Origin: an uncultured Treponema sp.
Lineage (GTDB): Bacteria; Spirochaetota; Spirochaetia; Treponematales; Treponemataceae
DNA length: 48,757 bases
Direction of reading: 5' to 3'
Assembly: GCA_937915735.1 (NCBI GenBank)
Contig: CALGGS010000140.1
Location: 1-48,757, forward strand
Shown here: positions 8,807 through 17,004 of the stretch, one piece after another
Position numbering within the stretch: the first letter of the stretch is position 1
How the letters are laid out: each line of letters begins with the position of its first letter
Translations under genes and position numbers: made by a program
The notes under the pieces: generated by a model
Seen by the model: only the letters and a program-made list of their open reading frames with translations
Database searches by the model: none
Told to the model about the DNA's origin: nothing

Positions 8807-10298
8807 ATGAGCTTCTGAAATATTTTTTCTTTATGGAATAGCTTAGTGCGGCATTTAATGAGGATGCGTAATTTTCCCCCTCCTTTAGCGTAAGGTCTCC
8901 GCCAGTTTGAAGACTTAAATTTAATTTCGGAAAAGCGAATTTCGTGCTTAATGAGAGCGTTTCTTTTAAAACCGAATCTTCGTCGTAGGGCGGGTATTTT
9001 GAATATGAAGAAGAAATCGAGGCTTTGTAGCTTTCTCTTGAAAATGATGATGAAAAGGAATATGTCTGACAATTTTCGGGGCGTGAAGATTTTGTCGGTG
9101 GAGAGCCTTGAAGCAAGATGTTTGCATTTGTAAAATCAAATCGGAGGGAAAAAAATCTGTTTTCAAAGGCGACGGCTCCGCGAAGCTTCAGCGTGTTAAG
9201 CTGAACGGGAGTGCTTGTGCTTGTTACCTTCCAGTTTTCGAGGGCAGAAAAGCCGAATCTGAGAGAGGAAGCGTTTTTATCATCAAAAAGAAAAATTAGC
9301 TGCGGATTTATGCTTCCCTGCTCGATAATCCTTGAAATTGAAGATGAGCCTCCGATAAGCGGTGCGACCTTTGGCTGATTTTTGCTTGTGGGAACAAAAA
9401 AGTAAGAAAAATCAAGGAGAAAAAGCTTAAAACTTGTCCTGCCATCAAGCTTTAGCCAGAGCGAATCTGAGGTATAGGGACTTTGCTGGAAGCCCGAATA
9501 AAAATGCAGCTTTAAAACAGGCGAGTGGAAGGCAGTTTCCGAAAGAAGCGAGAAAAACCAGTCGCCTTTAAAATCGGCATTGTTCTTTTTGAGAATTGCC
9601 GAGTCGTTTTCGATAAAAAATCTCCCCAGAGAAAAAGCTTGCTGTAAAAATACGAATCTGTTGAAAGAAAATTTAGCACAAGCAGATGTGGCACTGACCT
9701 TTTCTTCGCTCATAAAAAATTCCAGCTCCAGGGGGAGGAAAAAGCTTTTTTCTGGAATTTTAATGCTTGCGCAAGCTGAAAGTGCCTGTACACTTGAAGT
9801 TAATGTCGGAAGAGAGGCTCCCAGCCCTGTTGAAAAAGCGAAGGATTTTGTTAATGGATTGCCCGTCGTTGAGGGAGACGGGTTTTTTAGTTTTGAAAGG
9901 GATTTTGAGTATGTGTTTGAGCCTGCTTTTATCGTAAGCGGAAAAGTCTTTTGGAAAAGAAAAATCCCAGCCCCATAGCGGAAATCCTTCAGTAAATCAG
10001 CCTTTTCCTTAAAGCCTTCGGCTTCCCTAAGCTCTGAAAAGCTTGTTTTTGGAAGAGTCGCATATCCCCTCAAATCAGCATCACGAAATGAAAGCTTTAG
10101 TCCCGAACTCCCGGATACAGCCTTTTCTTTTTTACTTTCCTCTCGTGGAAGCGTAAGAGTTGATGTAAATTTTAACTCTGCAAAATTAAAAAGATTTTCG
10201 CCAGTGCAAAAGTGCAGGAAAAAAAACGACAACAGACAGAAGAAAAATCTCCTGCGGCCTATGCAGAAAAAACTGCGATAAATTTCTTCTCGTTTCAT
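8775..10298 (-). CDS. Exported protein, probable beta-barrel outer-membrane protein, unknown function
   Basis: A 507-residue protein with an unusual N-terminus: MKREEIYRSFFCIGRRR, then a Phe/Leu-rich core (FFFCLLSFFFLHFCTG) that reads as a signal peptide or lipoprotein-like leader. The remainder is rich in alternating Ser, Phe and Leu strands (LKLSFRDADLRGYATL, FRYGAGIFLFQKTF, SSLRFGFSALENW and many more), typical of spirochaete outer-membrane barrels. I recognise no family motif. The start has only TTAGGG very close to the ATG. The 3' end overlaps rex convergently. Confidence 0.7.
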   Translation of the reverse strand: MKREEIYRSFFCIGRRRFFFCLLSFFFLHFCTGENLFNFAELKFTSTLTLPREESKKEKAVSGSSGLKLSFRDADLRGYATLPKTSFSELREAEGFKEKADLLKDFRYGAGIFLFQKTFPLTIKAGSNTYSKSLSKLKNPSPSTTGNPLTKSFAFSTGLGASLPTLTSSVQALSACASIKIPEKSFFLPLELEFFMSEEKVSATSACAKFSFNRFVFLQQAFSLGRFFIENDSAILKKNNADFKGDWFFSLLSETAFHSPVLKLHFYSGFQQSPYTSDSLWLKLDGRTSFKLFLLDFSYFFVPTSKNQPKVAPLIGGSSSISRIIEQGSINPQLIFLFDDKNASSLRFGFSALENWKVTSTSTPVQLNTLKLRGAVAFENRFFSLRFDFTNANILLQGSPPTKSSRPENCQTYSFSSSFSRESYKASISSSYSKYPPYDEDSVLKETLSLSTKFAFPKLNLSLQTGGDLTLKEGENYASSLNAALSYSIKKKYFRSSFKFALDFPIL

Positions 10299-10435
10299 AC
10301 CCTAAGTAATGAAAAGAAAAGCGATTGTCGGCAATTAGATGTAATAAAATTTTGTTATATTTGAGAAAATTGTAAAACTAGGGAAAAATCCTTTGAAAAT
10401 TCCCAAAAGCTAAAAAATATAGTAAAATCTTAAAA

Positions 10436-10783
10436 ATGCTTCACAATATTCCCGAAGAAGAGCTTATTGAGCGCTCAGAAAATTCAGTTCTCTTAAAAGT
10501 CAAAATCGATTCAGAAAGTGATTATTTTGACGGACATTTTCCGGATTTTAAATTGCTTCCTGCCCTTGCCCAGATTGACTTGCTTTCTCATTTTGCTCAA
10601 AAATATTTTTCGCTGCCGCTTTCTACTCCGAATATAAAGCGATTTAAATTTACCGATAAAATTTTGCCTGATTCGATTGTGATTTTTAAAATCAGCTTTG
10701 ATTCAGAAAAAAAAAGGGTAACTTTTGAAATAAGGGGCGCTTTTGACGACAGACTTTATTCAAGCGGCGTCTATTCATTGTAA
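10436..10783 (+). CDS. FabZ/ApeI-like hotdog-fold protein
   Basis: A 115-residue single hotdog domain. The segment YFDGHFPDFKLLPALAQIDLL matches the active-site helix of beta-hydroxyacyl-ACP dehydratases, with His34 at the catalytic position and Asp48 where FabZ has Glu. That variation and the small size point to ApeI-type or divergent acyl-ACP dehydratases. No fatty-acid or aryl-polyene genes lie nearby. The start has no Shine-Dalgarno; a TAAAAT box ends seven bases before the ATG, consistent with a leaderless message. Confidence 0.75.
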   Translation: MLHNIPEEELIERSENSVLLKVKIDSESDYFDGHFPDFKLLPALAQIDLLSHFAQKYFSLPLSTPNIKRFKFTDKILPDSIVIFKISFDSEKKRVTFEIRGAFDDRLYSSGVYSL

Positions 10784-10787
10784 AATC

Positions 10788-11555
10788 TTAAAGACTTGCA
10801 ATGGCAAAAACTATTACTGCCGAAAGCTCGCAAAGCTGCAGGAAAAAGCCTGCCGTGTCTCCTGTAATTCCGCCGAAATTCTTGACTGCGATAACAAAAT
10901 ACCAGCAAAAAACAGAAAGACTTGAAGCAACTAGCGCAATTCCTAAAAATCTTCCGAAAAAAATTGCGAAAAAAGAAGCTGAAAACAGACAGAAGAGACA
11001 CCAGACAGCCGTGAATATTCTGTGGCTTGCGCTTGAAAATGTGTGTATAAGGCCGCTGTTCTTTGCTATTGGAAAGGTTGCGACAGCGAAGGCACTTAAA
11101 ATCCTTGATATAAAGAAAACTGAAAGCAAAACAAGCAGATTTCTAAAATCAATTTTTGCAAAAATTAGCAGGGAAAAGACGAAAAATGAAAGAATGTAAA
11201 TGACACAGCCTAAAATCGCAAATGCTCCTGAATGACTGTCCTTTAAAATCTCAAGTTTTTTTTCTCGGCTTGCATGGCTTGAAAGTGCGTCAATCGTGTC
11301 CATAAATCCGTCAAAATGAATTCCGCCACTCGTAAAAATCGGGATGAAGGTAAAAATAAGGGCAGATAATGGCAAGGGAAGATTTACTCTTACGGAAAGA
11401 CGATAGAAAACTGCACAGAAAAAAGCGATTACAAGCCCGACAAATGGAAAAGCGCACATCATATAGCGCATATTTTTTTCGTTCCAGTCGGTTCTGGGAG
11501 CAGGAAGAACAGAGAAAGTGCTGAATGCAAGAAAAATTGAGTTTATGAAGGTCAT
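10788..11555 (-). CDS. cobS: Adenosylcobinamide-GDP ribazoletransferase (cobalamin synthase)
   Basis: A 255-residue multi-pass inner-membrane enzyme that joins alpha-ribazole to adenosylcobinamide-GDP in the last steps of B12 assembly. Hallmarks are LPAPRTDW near the N-terminus, the acidic GGIHFDGFMDTIDALSSH loop, KDSHSGAFA and GGITGDTAGF. No other cob genes are near, suggesting salvage or dispersed genes. The ATG overlaps the rarA stop by four bases (ATGA), so it is translationally coupled to rarA. It ends only four bases from the convergent hotdog gene. Confidence 0.93.
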   Translation of the reverse strand: MTFINSIFLAFSTFSVLPAPRTDWNEKNMRYMMCAFPFVGLVIAFFCAVFYRLSVRVNLPLPLSALIFTFIPIFTSGGIHFDGFMDTIDALSSHASREKKLEILKDSHSGAFAILGCVIYILSFFVFSLLIFAKIDFRNLLVLLSVFFISRILSAFAVATFPIAKNSGLIHTFSSASHRIFTAVWCLFCLFSASFFAIFFGRFLGIALVASSLSVFCWYFVIAVKNFGGITGDTAGFFLQLCELSAVIVFAIASL

Positions 11556-14083
11556 TTTTTTATTTTAAGGAATTCTACTTCTGTATTCCAGTTGAAAAGG
11601 GTTTTCTGGGCGGCTGTTACCAGGAGATTTTTGATTCGCTCCAAATCTTCGTTGCCAACGGCGGCAGAAAGAGCCGTGCCGTAAGCGGAATTTTTTGAGT
11701 CGAACCATTTGTTTATTTCGATTTCGCTGATTCGCCTTTTTTCGGTGACGACTTTTGAGGCGGATTTTACTTCAAAGCCGTATTTTCTGAAGCTCTCGGC
11801 GATTGTTTCGGCATTCCAGTTGAAGAGAGGATTTTCCTTGTCACCGAAGAATTCGTTTTCGGCAAGCTCCATTTTCTTCAATATATATTCGAATTTTTGA
11901 GGAAGCCCTTCGGTATTGCCTGAGAGAACCTGATTTCGCACAAGCTCGCTGATTCGCTGTCCGTGGCAGGGAATTCGCTGGGAAATGATGACGGAAAAGT
12001 CGGGAGAGATTCCCGTGTCTAAGCAAGGGCGACAAGCAATGCCCTTGAGCACGGGAATGACAGCGGTGGCGGAAGGGTCATGTTCGGGCTTGACCCGGAC
12101 ATCCCTTTCAACAATCTCCTTCAGCGCGTAGGCCAGAACATCAGCAGAATCCTGACTAGTGAAGGGGTCGCGGAAGAAAATCCGGTCGAAGATAATGTCT
12201 TTCCTTGAAAAATCTTCGAGAATGGCCTTGAAATCTTTAGCCGAAAGATAATTCTCGCTGGTTTGAGGCCGCACTGTAAGAAGGGGGCGGTCAAGGTCGT
12301 CCAAAGTGCGGCCGTACTGCTCCATGATTTCCTTTCCTTTCTGGCTGCGGCAGATTCCGCATGTAATTCCTTCGGGAGTTTTACGGCTCACATCCCAGAG
12401 TAAAAGTCCGTCGTCGGCGTTCCAGACAAGGCTTCGTGTATGGCGGGTAAGCTGGGCAAGGTTTGTCATGGCATCCCGGATTGAAAGAAGAATTTCCGCC
12501 CTGTTTGAGTCCAAGCGGCTTCTCCAGGATTTATCGGCCTTGTCCAGGGCACTTTCCTTCCGCTCGTCTTTGGGCGTAAAGGTGAGGTTTTCGGATTTGA
12601 CCGTGTTGTTCTGATTGAAATTCTTGTTAATCCACCATTCCCCGATTGGATTTGAAAAATCACTGGCAAAGTGAGGCAGGGGGTGCATTCCGCAGGAGGC
12701 TCCAGTTTCAGGCTTTTCCGGCTCAATGTTTTCCAGAATCGAAGAAATCTGCATTTCACGGCGGCTTAAAACTTCGTCCCGGATTTTTGCCTCGTAGCCC
12801 TGAGTTGTGGGCGTGTAAAAGACCCGGCCAACCAGTTCCGTGGGAAGATACTGCTGGGCAACCCAGTGATCCCGGTAAGCGTGAGGATAAAGATAGCCGT
12901 CTCCATGACCAAATCCTTCCGCATCCCGGCTTGAATCCCTGAGGTGGTTTGGAACTTCGGCATCTTCCTTTTCGACTGAGGCAAGCGCATCAAAAAATGC
13001 CATGCTGGAATTGGATTTTGGCGCGGTGGCAAGGTAAAGGGCTGCGTGAGCCAAATGATAGCGGCCTTCGGGAAGACCCACCCGGTCAAAAGCGTCGGCG
13101 CAGGCTGTCACAACGCCCAGAGCGTAAGGGTCTGCCAGGCCCGTGTCCTCGCAGGCGGAAATGAGCATACGGCGGAAAATAAAATGAGGGTCTTCCCCGG
13201 CTCGAATCATGCGGGCAAGCCAGTACATGGCGGCATCAGGGTCTCGCCCCCGCAAAGATTTTATGAAAGCAGATATTATGTCGTAGTGGTAGTCGCCGTC
13301 CCGGTCATAAAGCACGACTTTTTTCTGAATCGATTCTTCCGCTGTTTCCTTGGAGATGTAAATCGTGCTTCCGTAGGCCGGCTCCGGGATTCGTCCGTCA
13401 GGGTTCCATTTTTCGGGGGTGGTCTCAACCGCAAGCTCCAGGGCATTGAGTAAACTTCTCGCGTCTCCGTTTGCCGTGTCAACCAGATGTTCCAAAGCTC
13501 CCTTTTCAAATTCCACCTTCCAGTGGCCGTAGCCCCGCTCCACATCGCTGAGCGCCATTTTTGCGGCCTTGGTTAAATCTTCCTTTGTGAGGGCTTTGAG
13601 CTGAAAGACCCTTGAACGGCTGACCAAAGCCTTGTTCACTTCAAAAAAAGGATTTTCGGTGGTAGCTCCAATCAGAATAATCGTGCCGTTTTCGACCCAG
13701 GGCAAAAGAGCGTCCTGCTGAGCTTTGTTCCAGCGGTGAACTTCATCCACAAAAAGAATAGTTCTTCTATTATATAGCTTAAAAAAATCGTCTGCGTTTT
13801 TGATTGCCGTGCGGATGTCGGCAACTCCCGTGAGAACGGCATTGAGCGTGATGAAATTTGATTTCGTGTGATTTGCGATGACGCGGGCAAGGGTAGTCTT
13901 TCCGGTTCCGGGCGGTCCGTAAAAAATGACGGAAGTAAGCTGGTCAGCCGCAATGGCACGGCGCAAAAGCCGCCCCTTGCCAACAATATGATCCTGCCCG
14001 ATGTATTCATCCAAGTTCCGTGGTCTCATTCGGGCCGCTAGAGGTTGTTTTTCATTTTTAGTGTTATCAAATAAATCAGACAT
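11552..14083 (-). CDS. rarA: RarA (MgsA) AAA+ ATPase with spirochaete C-terminal extension
   Basis: An 843-residue protein. Residues 1-440 are a complete RarA: RPRNLDEYIGQDHI, Walker A GPPGTGKTT (56-64), Walker B ILFVDEVHR, GATTENPFFEV, and the helical region with YLYPHAYRDHWVAQQYLP. RarA acts at stalled replication forks with SSB and RecA. The extra ~400 C-terminal residues, starting near a WNADDGLLLWD segment, resemble the extension of spirochaete RarA fusion proteins; its function is unknown. Residues about 658-690 come from a palindromic element read in frame. The start at 14083 has AGGA eight bases upstream and lies three bases after a small ORF repeating the first 19 codons. recF lies upstream, cobS overlaps downstream. 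Confidence 0.93.
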   Translation of the reverse strand: MSDLFDNTKNEKQPLAARMRPRNLDEYIGQDHIVGKGRLLRRAIAADQLTSVIFYGPPGTGKTTLARVIANHTKSNFITLNAVLTGVADIRTAIKNADDFFKLYNRRTILFVDEVHRWNKAQQDALLPWVENGTIILIGATTENPFFEVNKALVSRSRVFQLKALTKEDLTKAAKMALSDVERGYGHWKVEFEKGALEHLVDTANGDARSLLNALELAVETTPEKWNPDGRIPEPAYGSTIYISKETAEESIQKKVVLYDRDGDYHYDIISAFIKSLRGRDPDAAMYWLARMIRAGEDPHFIFRRMLISACEDTGLADPYALGVVTACADAFDRVGLPEGRYHLAHAALYLATAPKSNSSMAFFDALASVEKEDAEVPNHLRDSSRDAEGFGHGDGYLYPHAYRDHWVAQQYLPTELVGRVFYTPTTQGYEAKIRDEVLSRREMQISSILENIEPEKPETGASCGMHPLPHFASDFSNPIGEWWINKNFNQNNTVKSENLTFTPKDERKESALDKADKSWRSRLDSNRAEILLSIRDAMTNLAQLTRHTRSLVWNADDGLLLWDVSRKTPEGITCGICRSQKGKEIMEQYGRTLDDLDRPLLTVRPQTSENYLSAKDFKAILEDFSRKDIIFDRIFFRDPFTSQDSADVLAYALKEIVERDVRVKPEHDPSATAVIPVLKGIACRPCLDTGISPDFSVIISQRIPCHGQRISELVRNQVLSGNTEGLPQKFEYILKKMELAENEFFGDKENPLFNWNAETIAESFRKYGFEVKSASKVVTEKRRISEIEINKWFDSKNSAYGTALSAAVGNEDLERIKNLLVTAAQKTLFNWNTEVEFLKIKK
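12010..12108. repeat. Palindromic element inserted in frame in rarA
   Basis: About 100 bases inside rarA form nested hairpins: TCCCGTG/CACGGGA enclosing CAAGGGC/GCCCTTG (12010-12056), then GGGTCA/TGACCC (12075-12094). Bases near 12051-12062 include GGGAATGACA, the core of intergenic hairpins elsewhere in this window. Read through, it adds residues such as VRVKPEHDPSATAVIP and LKGIACRPCLDTGI, unlike the flanking protein. This is the behaviour of Rickettsia palindromic elements. Confidence 0.65.
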
Positions 14084-14112
14084 ACTTTATATCCTGTAAA
14101 CCACGGAACTTG
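14012..14112. repeat. 13-bp inverted repeat flanking the rarA start codon
   Basis: CAAGTTCCGTGGT (14012-14024) and ACCACGGAACTTG (14100-14112) are exact reverse complements. One arm lies in rarA codons 20-24, the other in the upstream insertion. The loop of about 75 bases holds the AGGA ribosome site and the ATG. Confidence 0.7.
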
Positions 14113-14302
14113 CAAAGCAAGAAAAACGCCTGCCGTAAATTGCGCCACGGATGGCGCTGCCCCAAAAAGCCAGAAAATTGCCCGAGTTTTTTACGAAGGA
14201 AAAAACTCGCGAAAACGAAAATGCAGGAGGCATTTTCGTTGAAGTCATGCGGGCGGCGAGAGGTTCTTTTTTATTTTTGGAAGTGTCGAATAAGTCAGAC
14301 AT
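14087..14302 (-). pseudogene. Truncated duplicate of the rarA 5' end, now a 71-codon leader ORF
   Basis: Translation from ATG at 14302 gives MSDLFDTSKNKKEPLAARM, matching the rarA N-terminus MSDLFDNTKNEKQPLAARM. It then runs into palindromic filler and stops at 14087-14089, three bases before the true rarA ATG. Many differences between the copies are at third codon positions (GAC/GAT, TTC/TTT, CTC/CTA, GCC/GCG, CGC/CGA), so the copies diverged under selection rather than arising by recent duplication. A TATAAT box ends six bases before this ATG. It may be a remnant of a displaced rarA or act as a translated leader coupled to rarA. Confidence 0.7.
14139..14245. repeat. Cluster of hairpins inserted between the rarA copies
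   Basis: Three inverted repeats in a row: GCGCC-acggat-GGCGC (14142-14157), CGAGTTTTTT/AAAAAACTCG around 14193-14218, and AACGAAAATGC/GCATTTTCGTT around 14215-14241. The first has the same ACGGAT loop and flanking AAATTG as a hairpin at 44565-44582, so it belongs to a repeat family. Confidence 0.65.
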
Positions 14303-14308
14303 AGAAGC

Positions 14309-14337
14309 ATTATAGCACAGATTAAGCGAAATTTCAC
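14309..14337 (-). promoter_or_regulatory. Promoter upstream of the rarA 5' duplicate (leaderless geometry)
   Basis: Minus-strand GTGAAA, a 17-base spacer and perfect TATAAT. The box ends only six bases before the ATG at 14302, so the transcript should begin at or next to the start codon. Confidence 0.6.
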
Positions 14338-14385
14338 TGTGTAATTCAAAATGATTAAGAGAATAAAGATGGGCTGCCTGACTGT

Positions 14386-15471
14386 TTATTTCCACTTTCC
14401 GCCTGATATTTCATAAATCCTTGTGGTGGATTTTTTGTAGCGCTCGTAAGGCTCGCCTGGTAAAAATGTGCAGAAAAGCTGGTCATATTCTGGAAGAAGG
14501 GTAGTGACACTCTGTCTTTTGTCGGGGTCAAGCTCCAAAAGAACATCGTCCATAAGTAAAATCGGCTTTTTTTCGGTAACATTCGTATAATAAATCGCCT
14601 GTGCGACTCGAAGCAGAATCGCAAGAAGCCGCCGCTGGCCTGTCGAAGCGTTCGGAACGAAATTTTTTCCGCCACGAACGAAAACAATCCTGTCACGGTG
14701 AGGTCCGCTCATTGTTGTCTGAATAACCTTATCCATCTCTCGCTTGCTTTGCAAAATTGAAAGGGCCGCAGAAGCCGTAATCTGAGCGTTTTCCGGACTT
14801 TTCCAGCTCGGAACATATTTTATGGAAACTCCGTCAATTCCCGTAATCTGCTCGTACAACTTTCCGAAAATCTGGTTGAATTTAAAAATCGTGTCGCTTC
14901 GTTTTTTTTGGATTTCAATTCCGTCCTGAACCAGCTGCTGGTCAAAAATGTCGAGCATATCGTATTTTTTTTCTTTGAGAGAAAGGTTTCGGCTTTTCAG
15001 GATTTTTTTGTAGCGCCGGTTAAGGTCAATGTAAAGGACATCGTACATGGAAAGGCACTGGTCTATGAAAAATCTCTTTTTTTCAGGCTCTCCGGTTGCG
15101 TAATCCAAATCGTCATGACAAAAAAGAACGCAGGGCATTGTGTTTATCAGTTCCTTGCGGTCTTTGATTGTCTTTCCGTTTTTTTCGATTCGCTTTTTTT
15201 GATTTTCATAAGTGAAAAAAAGACTGGCCGTATTTCCGTTTTCTTCGCGGTAAAGAGTTTTTAGGCCAAAAGATTTTTCGCCCTCTTTGATAATTTCAGC
15301 ATCGCTTCGTGTCCTGAAGGAATTTCCGTAGGCAGAAAAGTAAATTGATTCTAAGAGATTGCTTTTTCCCTGACCATTTTCGCCCACGAAAAAAATTTCT
15401 TTTGAAAGCAAATCAATCGTTTTATTTTCGAGATTTCTGTAATTTACGAACGAAACGGACAAAACTGGCAT
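14386..15471 (-). CDS. recF: DNA replication/repair protein RecF
   Basis: A 361-residue SMC-like ATPase that loads RecA at single-strand gaps. Started at the Met of MPVLSVSFVNYRNL (15471), where family members begin; the longer reading adds 16 residues unlike RecF. Walker A GENGQGKSN is near residue 30, with STGQRRLLAI (signature) and PILLMDDVLLELD (Walker B) in the C-terminal third. No Shine-Dalgarno is seen, but a 17-spaced promoter ends seven bases before this start, supporting the choice and suggesting a leaderless message. Divergent from hisD. Other dnaA-region genes are absent. Confidence 0.92.
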   Translation of the reverse strand: MPVLSVSFVNYRNLENKTIDLLSKEIFFVGENGQGKSNLLESIYFSAYGNSFRTRSDAEIIKEGEKSFGLKTLYREENGNTASLFFTYENQKKRIEKNGKTIKDRKELINTMPCVLFCHDDLDYATGEPEKKRFFIDQCLSMYDVLYIDLNRRYKKILKSRNLSLKEKKYDMLDIFDQQLVQDGIEIQKKRSDTIFKFNQIFGKLYEQITGIDGVSIKYVPSWKSPENAQITASAALSILQSKREMDKVIQTTMSGPHRDRIVFVRGGKNFVPNASTGQRRLLAILLRVAQAIYYTNVTEKKPILLMDDVLLELDPDKRQSVTTLLPEYDQLFCTFLPGEPYERYKKSTTRIYEISGGKWK

Positions 15472-15478
15472 AGCAGGG

Positions 15479-15507
15479 ATTTTAGCACATAACAGCCTGA
15501 AAGTCGA
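15479..15507 (-). promoter_or_regulatory. recF promoter (leaderless geometry)
   Basis: Minus-strand TCGACT (15502-15507), a 17-base spacer and TAAAAT (15479-15484), ending seven bases before the recF ATG. Confidence 0.6.
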
Positions 15508-15520
15508 CATTTTGAGCAAC

Positions 15521-15549
15521 TAGCAAAGTTTTTGGGAATTCATTATCAT
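15521..15549 (+). promoter_or_regulatory. hisD promoter (leaderless geometry)
   Basis: TAGCAA (15521-15526), a 17-base spacer and TATCAT (15544-15549), ending seven bases before the hisD ATG. The -35 is weak. No Shine-Dalgarno precedes the start. Confidence 0.5.
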
Positions 15550-15556
15550 CTTGAAT

Positions 15557-16921
15557 ATGATAAAAATACAATCTTATAAAGATATTGAGAGTGAGTTTTT
15601 TGACGGTCGAGATTTTGGTGAATCCATTGATATTGTAAAAGATGTTTTAAAAGATGTTAAAACTCGCGGAGATGCTGCTCTCTCTGAGTACGGAGCAAAA
15701 TTTGATGTCTCTGCGCCTAAAACGCTTGAAATTCCTCAGTCAGAACTAAAGGCTGCAGCCGAAAAAATGCAGCGGGAAAATCCCAATCTTTATAAATCGC
15801 TCTGCTATAGCCATGATTTGGCTCTTCGCTTTGCAAAAAAACAGCGTGAATCCTTTGATGATTTTGAAGTCGAGCTTACGGAAGGAGTTTTTACCGGTCA
15901 GAAAAATATTCCTGTCGAGCGGGCAGGTGTTTATGTTCCAGCGGGCCGCTTTCCTCTCGTTTCAACCGTCGTTATGACAATCACTCCTGCGGTGGCGGCG
16001 GGCGTAAAAGAAGTAATTTTGTGCACTCCTCCCAGAGTTCATCCGAATGACAGGGCAGAAGCTGAAAAAACAGGAAGCGGAGTTCCAGGAAAGCCGTTTG
16101 TTGGTGGAAAGCCTTATGCAGACGAAAATATTATGGCGGCGGCCTACATTTGCGGAGTCACGAAGGCATTTGCCTGCGGCGGTTCACAGGCAATCGGAGC
16201 GATGGCTTTCGGAACACAGTCTGTTCCTCGGACGGATGTAATCGTCGGTCCTGGAAATAAATTCGTCGCAGAGGCAAAAAAGCTTGTTTACGGAACTGTG
16301 GGAATCGATATGGTCGCAGGTCCTACAGAGGTCTTTATTATTGCGGACGACAGCGCGAACCCTTCTTGGGTTGCCGCAGACTTGCTTGCCCAGGCAGAGC
16401 ATGACATAGTAGCACAGCCTGTTATGGCAACGAATAGCGAAAAATTGGCAAAAGAAGTCGCAGAAGAAATCGAAAAGCAGCTTGAGACTCTCCCGACTCG
16501 CGCGACGGCAGAGCAGAGCATAAAAAATTGCGGCCGAATCATTCTCTGTGAAAATTTGGAGCAGGCGGCAGAGGCTGCGAACAGAAAAGCTCCTGAGCAT
16601 TTGGAGCTTGCGATGAGCGATGGGAAAGAGCGTGAGAAAATTGCGAATCTCGTTCATAACTACGGCTCGCTTTTTATAGGACACGGAAGTGCCGAGGTTT
16701 TCGGCGACTATGCGGCGGGCTTAAATCACACGCTTCCCACAAGCGGAAGTGCCAGATTTACCGGCGGACTTTCTGTCAGGGTTTTCTTAAAAACCGTCAC
16801 AACCTTGCGAACAATCGAAGGAAGCAAAGGTGCTGTCGCTTCGGCAGAGGCTTCAGGCTTTTTGGGAGACGCTGAAGGCCTTGCAGGACACGCTCGTGCG
16901 GCAAGAATCAGGCTTCAATAA
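15557..16921 (+). CDS. hisD: Histidinol dehydrogenase
   Basis: A 454-residue NAD-dependent enzyme that oxidises histidinol to histidine, the last two steps of the pathway. Started at ATG 15557 (MIKIQSYKDIESEFF); a TTG two codons earlier is an alternative. Family signatures include ERAGVYVPAGRFPLVSTVVM, CGGSQAIGAMAFGTQSVPRTD, VGPGNKFVAEAKKLVYG, the zinc and catalytic segment VAGPTEVFIIADD with AEHD, APEHLELAM, and NHTLPTSGSARFTGGLSV. No other his genes are nearby, so it is an orphan here. The next gene, a purine permease, begins 83 bases downstream. Confidence 0.96.
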   Translation: MIKIQSYKDIESEFFDGRDFGESIDIVKDVLKDVKTRGDAALSEYGAKFDVSAPKTLEIPQSELKAAAEKMQRENPNLYKSLCYSHDLALRFAKKQRESFDDFEVELTEGVFTGQKNIPVERAGVYVPAGRFPLVSTVVMTITPAVAAGVKEVILCTPPRVHPNDRAEAEKTGSGVPGKPFVGGKPYADENIMAAAYICGVTKAFACGGSQAIGAMAFGTQSVPRTDVIVGPGNKFVAEAKKLVYGTVGIDMVAGPTEVFIIADDSANPSWVAADLLAQAEHDIVAQPVMATNSEKLAKEVAEEIEKQLETLPTRATAEQSIKNCGRIILCENLEQAAEAANRKAPEHLELAMSDGKEREKIANLVHNYGSLFIGHGSAEVFGDYAAGLNHTLPTSGSARFTGGLSVRVFLKTVTTLRTIEGSKGAVASAEASGFLGDAEGLAGHARAARIRLQ

Positions 16922-16935
16922 AAATATGCATTTTC

Positions 16936-16979
16936 ATTATCGGAACTCATACCTGCCGTTAGGTTGGGGAGCCGATAAT
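16936..16979 (+). ncRNA. Structured leader (riboswitch candidate) of the purine permease
   Basis: An 8-bp perfect stem ATTATCGG/CCGATAAT (16936-16943, 16972-16979) encloses a possible CTC/GAG helix, an internal loop and a 4-bp ACCT/AGGT hairpin with a GCCGTT loop. It lies between hisD and an NCS2 purine permease, just before TATAAT and AGGAGG. The layout, one hairpin with a conserved-looking internal loop, is that of small riboswitch aptamers. It is not the classical purine riboswitch. It could instead be an operator palindrome. Confidence 0.4.
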
Positions 16980-17004
16980 CTATAATGATAGGAGGAATCC
17001 TTTT

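Noticed and set aside
12466..13545. Several ORFs overlapping rarA on both strands
   Set aside because: They fall inside a well-supported RarA frame and have no recognisable protein features.
16971..16978. Sigma28 -10 box (GCCGATAA) before the purine permease
   Set aside because: It forms one arm of the perfect 8-bp hairpin and has no TAAA-type -35 at 11 bases; structure explains it better.
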